DNA from: Tolypeutes matacus
Lineage: Eukaryota > Chordata > Mammalia > Cingulata > Chlamyphoridae
DNA length: 64,000 nucleotides
Assembly: GCA_026826555.1 (NCBI GenBank)
Contig: JAKSZT010005175.1
Location: forward strand, 2,858,183 to 2,922,182
Direction of reading: 5' to 3'
The notes under the pieces: model-generated
The model's database searches: none
Told to the model about the DNA's origin: nothing
The model's input: only the letters and a program-made list of their open reading frames with translations
Part shown: positions 61,442 to 64,000 of the stretch, in pieces
Layout: every line of letters starts with the position of its first letter
Position numbering within the stretch: the first letter of the stretch is position 1
Position numbers and translations under genes: made by a program

Positions 61442-62393
61442 TTAATTAAAAAATCCTTCTTGGGAACTCAAAATATCTGTGGAACATTCTATTAGAGCAA
61501 TGTTAATTTCTCTGTTCCACAGACTATAGGTGATTGGATTTATGAATGAAGGCACCATAGAGTAGAACATAGCCATGAGAAGATTACTAAGAGATGGTTC
61601 ATTTGTCATGGAACCAAAGACAGCAGTCAACAAAGAAATTACAAACAAAATAAGAATTGTTAACTGTGAGGTACAGATGGATAGGGCTTTGTTATGGGCT
61701 TCCACAGAACGCATCTTAAGCACAATTGAAAATATATCAATATAGGACTTAAACTAAAAGGCAGAACATACTAAGATAATACAGGTGCTTATAGTTAAGG
61801 CCATAAATTCAGAAAACTGAACATTTGAAGAGGATATCTTCAAAATTTGAGGAACATCACAGAAATATTGATGGATCACATTAGACCTTGTGAAGGGAAG
61901 GCTGAACATGTTGCCTGTGTGGATAGCAGAATAGACCAACCCAGTTGACCGTAAGCCACTTGCTGCCTGTGTTCACAGATGTGGGGTGATGGTGAGCCCA
62001 TAGTGCAGAGGGTGGCAAATGACAACGTAGTAATCATAGGACATCACTACAAGGAAGGCCAACTCTGTGGTACAAATAAGATAAACAGAAAATCTGAAAG
62101 ACACATGATAAGGGAGAAACAGATTTATTTCCGGACAGAGAATTCACAGTCATGTTGGGAAGAGCAACTGAAATGCAGCAAAAATCTATGAAAGATAAAT
62201 TGCCAATAAATAAGTACATTGGGGAGTGTAGGTGTGGGTTGATTACAATGGCAGTAAGAGTTAAAATATTTCCAAGTAGGACACCTAGATAAAACATTAA
62301 AAACATCAGATCTTGCAAAACTTGAAGTTCCTGGGTGGTTGAGTTACCCATGAGAAGGAATTCAGAGAAGATAGTGAAATTGTCCTTATCCTC
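61442..62393 (-). pseudogene. Olfactory receptor pseudogene 2 (OR14-like)
   Basis: The minus-strand frame from about 62393 reads KDNFTIFSEFLLMG, then ELQVLQDLMFLMFYLGVLLGN (helix 1), PHLHSPMYLFIGNLSFIDFCC (helix 2), and CVFQIFCLSY (helix 3). A frameshift before helix 3 end gives ELAFLVVMSYDYYVVICHPLHY, with DRY changed to DYY. A stop follows (PHL-stop). Next come VIHQYFCDVPQILKISSS, a stop at SAF-stop, then SYIDIFSIVLKMRSVEAHNKALS and the helix 7 PITYSLWNREI, ending at 61442. No Met is in frame upstream; a TGA sits at the expected start. Four or more lesions, so non-functional. OR14-like is my reading by motif only. Confidence 0.9.
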
Positions 62394-62954
62394 TCATATG
62401 TTTCACTTTCCCTGTAGTCAAAGTATAATATCATAAAATATGCTAAAAGTGAAATAGAGACTTTCATATGTGGAAAGTAAAATGTCACCATTGGTAACAA
62501 TACATGGATATTGATTGGGAAAACAGAATAAAGGAAATGGGAAAAATAGTATTTTGAAATCAATGAATGCATGTATTTCCCTTTCCATTTTCTTTCCTAA
62601 TCATACTAATGTGTTAATTTCAACCTTAATATGATCAGATAATCTAAGTTCATTAAATTGTTTAAAATAAATTCAAGGCCAAAAATATTTCAGTTATTGA
62701 ATCACCTGTACATTATTTTAATAAAATATCTTTTCAAACTCTACCTATCTACATCCAGTGATAATATCTCATTTTCTTCCTTATGAAATGGTCATCAGCA
62801 GAACCTGTAGGATCTTATTTGGAATTGACATTCTCTATTGTAATTTTGTTCATTTATTTTTAAATTTTTTTGTTTCACTGGAAAGGAAAAGATGATGCTC
62901 AGTTTTAAACGTTAAAAGTGTACAAGTTGCTTTGTTACAATAAAACTAAATGTG

Positions 62955-62981
62955 TACACACACACACACACACACACACAA
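62955..62981. repeat. (CA)n microsatellite
   Basis: About 13 CA units in 'gtacacacacacacacacac...'. Confidence 0.95.
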
Positions 62982-63650
62982 AAGAAATGTTCATCCCAGA
63001 TATTCCCTGTAAGAGATCTCCCATATCAGTCTATTTTTTTGCACAGGCTATAGCTATTTTTTACATACCAGATGGTTAGGATGATTGCTTATATTTCCTG
63101 ATCTTTGGTTGGCTGCCTTAGAAACTGTTCCTTTATCATACTTTGTCAAGGATTCTGAGTTTCTTCAGAGAATGATTAATATAAAGAAGAGCAGATAGAT
63201 TATGTCTCTCCACTCTTTCATTTTAGTTGTTTAATGAGAGTGTCCATATGAGTCGTTTCTTTCCTCCTTTGCCCTACAATCCATAAAATTTTAATTTCAT
63301 TTTGAGTAGTAACCTATTCAAATTTTCAGTTGCAGTATGTAACAGATTTCCCTTGTTGTCTCTCTAGTTTACCTTCAAACCTGCACAAAGTATCTAAGAA
63401 AAACATCACACCTGATATTACTCCTTCTCAAAGAATGCTTCCTGCAATCAGGTCAGAATTCCAGTTTGTGATGAAAGATTGATTTCTGTCCAGATATCTT
63501 TCCTATGTTCTTTTCAAGAATTTACTGAGACCTCCTTATTAAAATTGACTATTGTAACCACAATTTTTTTTACTTGTGCTTACCTTGAAGCATCCCGCAT
63601 CATAAATAAATCCTGTTTCATTCTTAATTATCCTCTCAATTCAGAAGCAT

Positions 63651-64000
63651 TTTCTTTAATGATATAATCACAGAATTATTTAATTTTTATATGTAAAACA
63701 GAATTGAGGGGTAATAATTAAAAATGTTAGAATTAATTATCATTAATAATTTATTTGTTTATAATCAATTTGGTAATGACAAAAATGCATACATTTTGGC
63801 TAACATTTTATATGGATAATATTATTATTCATTTACTTTCACTGATTATGTTCATGAATCTGTAGTTTTTGCACAATATTTTATGCATTTTTAATAAAAA
63901 CCACTCAATGATTTATATTTCTTCTATTATCCTCCTTTTCCATCTCTGCAGATTGCATCATTCTTTTTCAATTGTACAAATTCTCATGTTTTCCCAGACT
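63651..64000. other. No recognisable feature
   Basis: AT-rich DNA at the window end. Confidence 0.5.

Larger units (their letters stand above)
60950..63650. other. Duplicated OR block A, copy 2 (uninterrupted)
   Basis: Colinear with 13650-15592 plus 17291-17800. It lacks the zinc-finger retrocopy, the L1 and the ERV remnant of copy 1, so it represents the arrangement without those insertions. Confidence 0.7.

Noticed and set aside
61979..62191. 70-codon plus-strand frame
   Set aside because: Antisense to the OR pseudogene.

Overview
This is a gene-poor, AT-rich mammalian window built almost entirely from retrotransposons. No intact protein-coding host gene is visible. The SINEs are tRNA-derived and begin GGGAAGCGG..TGTGGCTCA. 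One is a head-to-tail dimer at 6.6-6.95 kb. Together with the L1 3' ends, they look like those I know from xenarthran genomes (sloth, anteater, armadillo). The dimer favours a sloth or anteater, but that is recall and was not tested by search.

Layout. 0-13.4 kb holds old minus-strand L1 pieces, a solo MaLR-type LTR (4.57-5.24 kb), the dimeric SINE, a young SINE with a perfect 16-bp target-site duplication (TSD) at 9.7 kb, an L1 3'UTR at 10.4-12.1 kb, and a second solo MaLR LTR (12.9-13.35 kb). 13.65-17.8 kb holds a degenerate olfactory receptor (OR) pseudogene, then a C2H2 zinc-finger retrocopy that is itself broken by a short L1. 17.8-20.4 kb is a minus-strand ERVL-like remnant. 20.46-22.7 kb and 38.8-40.6 kb are two similar, colinear blocks that end in plus-strand L1 ORF2 fragments. 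22.85-23.1 kb is a long GAA/GGAGAA purine tract. 25.04-37.4 kb is a nearly full-length minus-strand L1 (L1-A); a complete MaLR provirus-like element sits in its ORF1 and a small L1 3' fragment in its ORF2. 40.67-43.2 kb is another L1 3'UTR. 44.24-53.72 kb is a full-length minus-strand L1 (L1-B) with a 16-bp TSD and a 3' transduction. 54.5-56.4 kb is L1 3' ends. 56.4-58.9 kb is unexplained. 58.9-60.9 kb is an internally inverted (twin-primed) L1 with a SINE in its TSD. 60.95-63.65 kb holds a second OR pseudogene, a paralogue of the one at 14 kb.

Nothing here works as a pathway. What the window offers is a readable history. An OR-containing segment exists twice about 47 kb apart; one copy received a zinc-finger retrocopy and later an L1, while the other kept the undisrupted arrangement. 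L1-A was in place before the MaLR element entered it, and the twin-primed L1 was in place before the SINE entered its TSD. I found no new enzymatic or defence system. The more unusual points are L1 structural ones: a roughly 2.7-kb 3'UTR that seems internally duplicated, a 3' transduction with its own poly(A) signal, and twin priming plus SINE reuse of one site.
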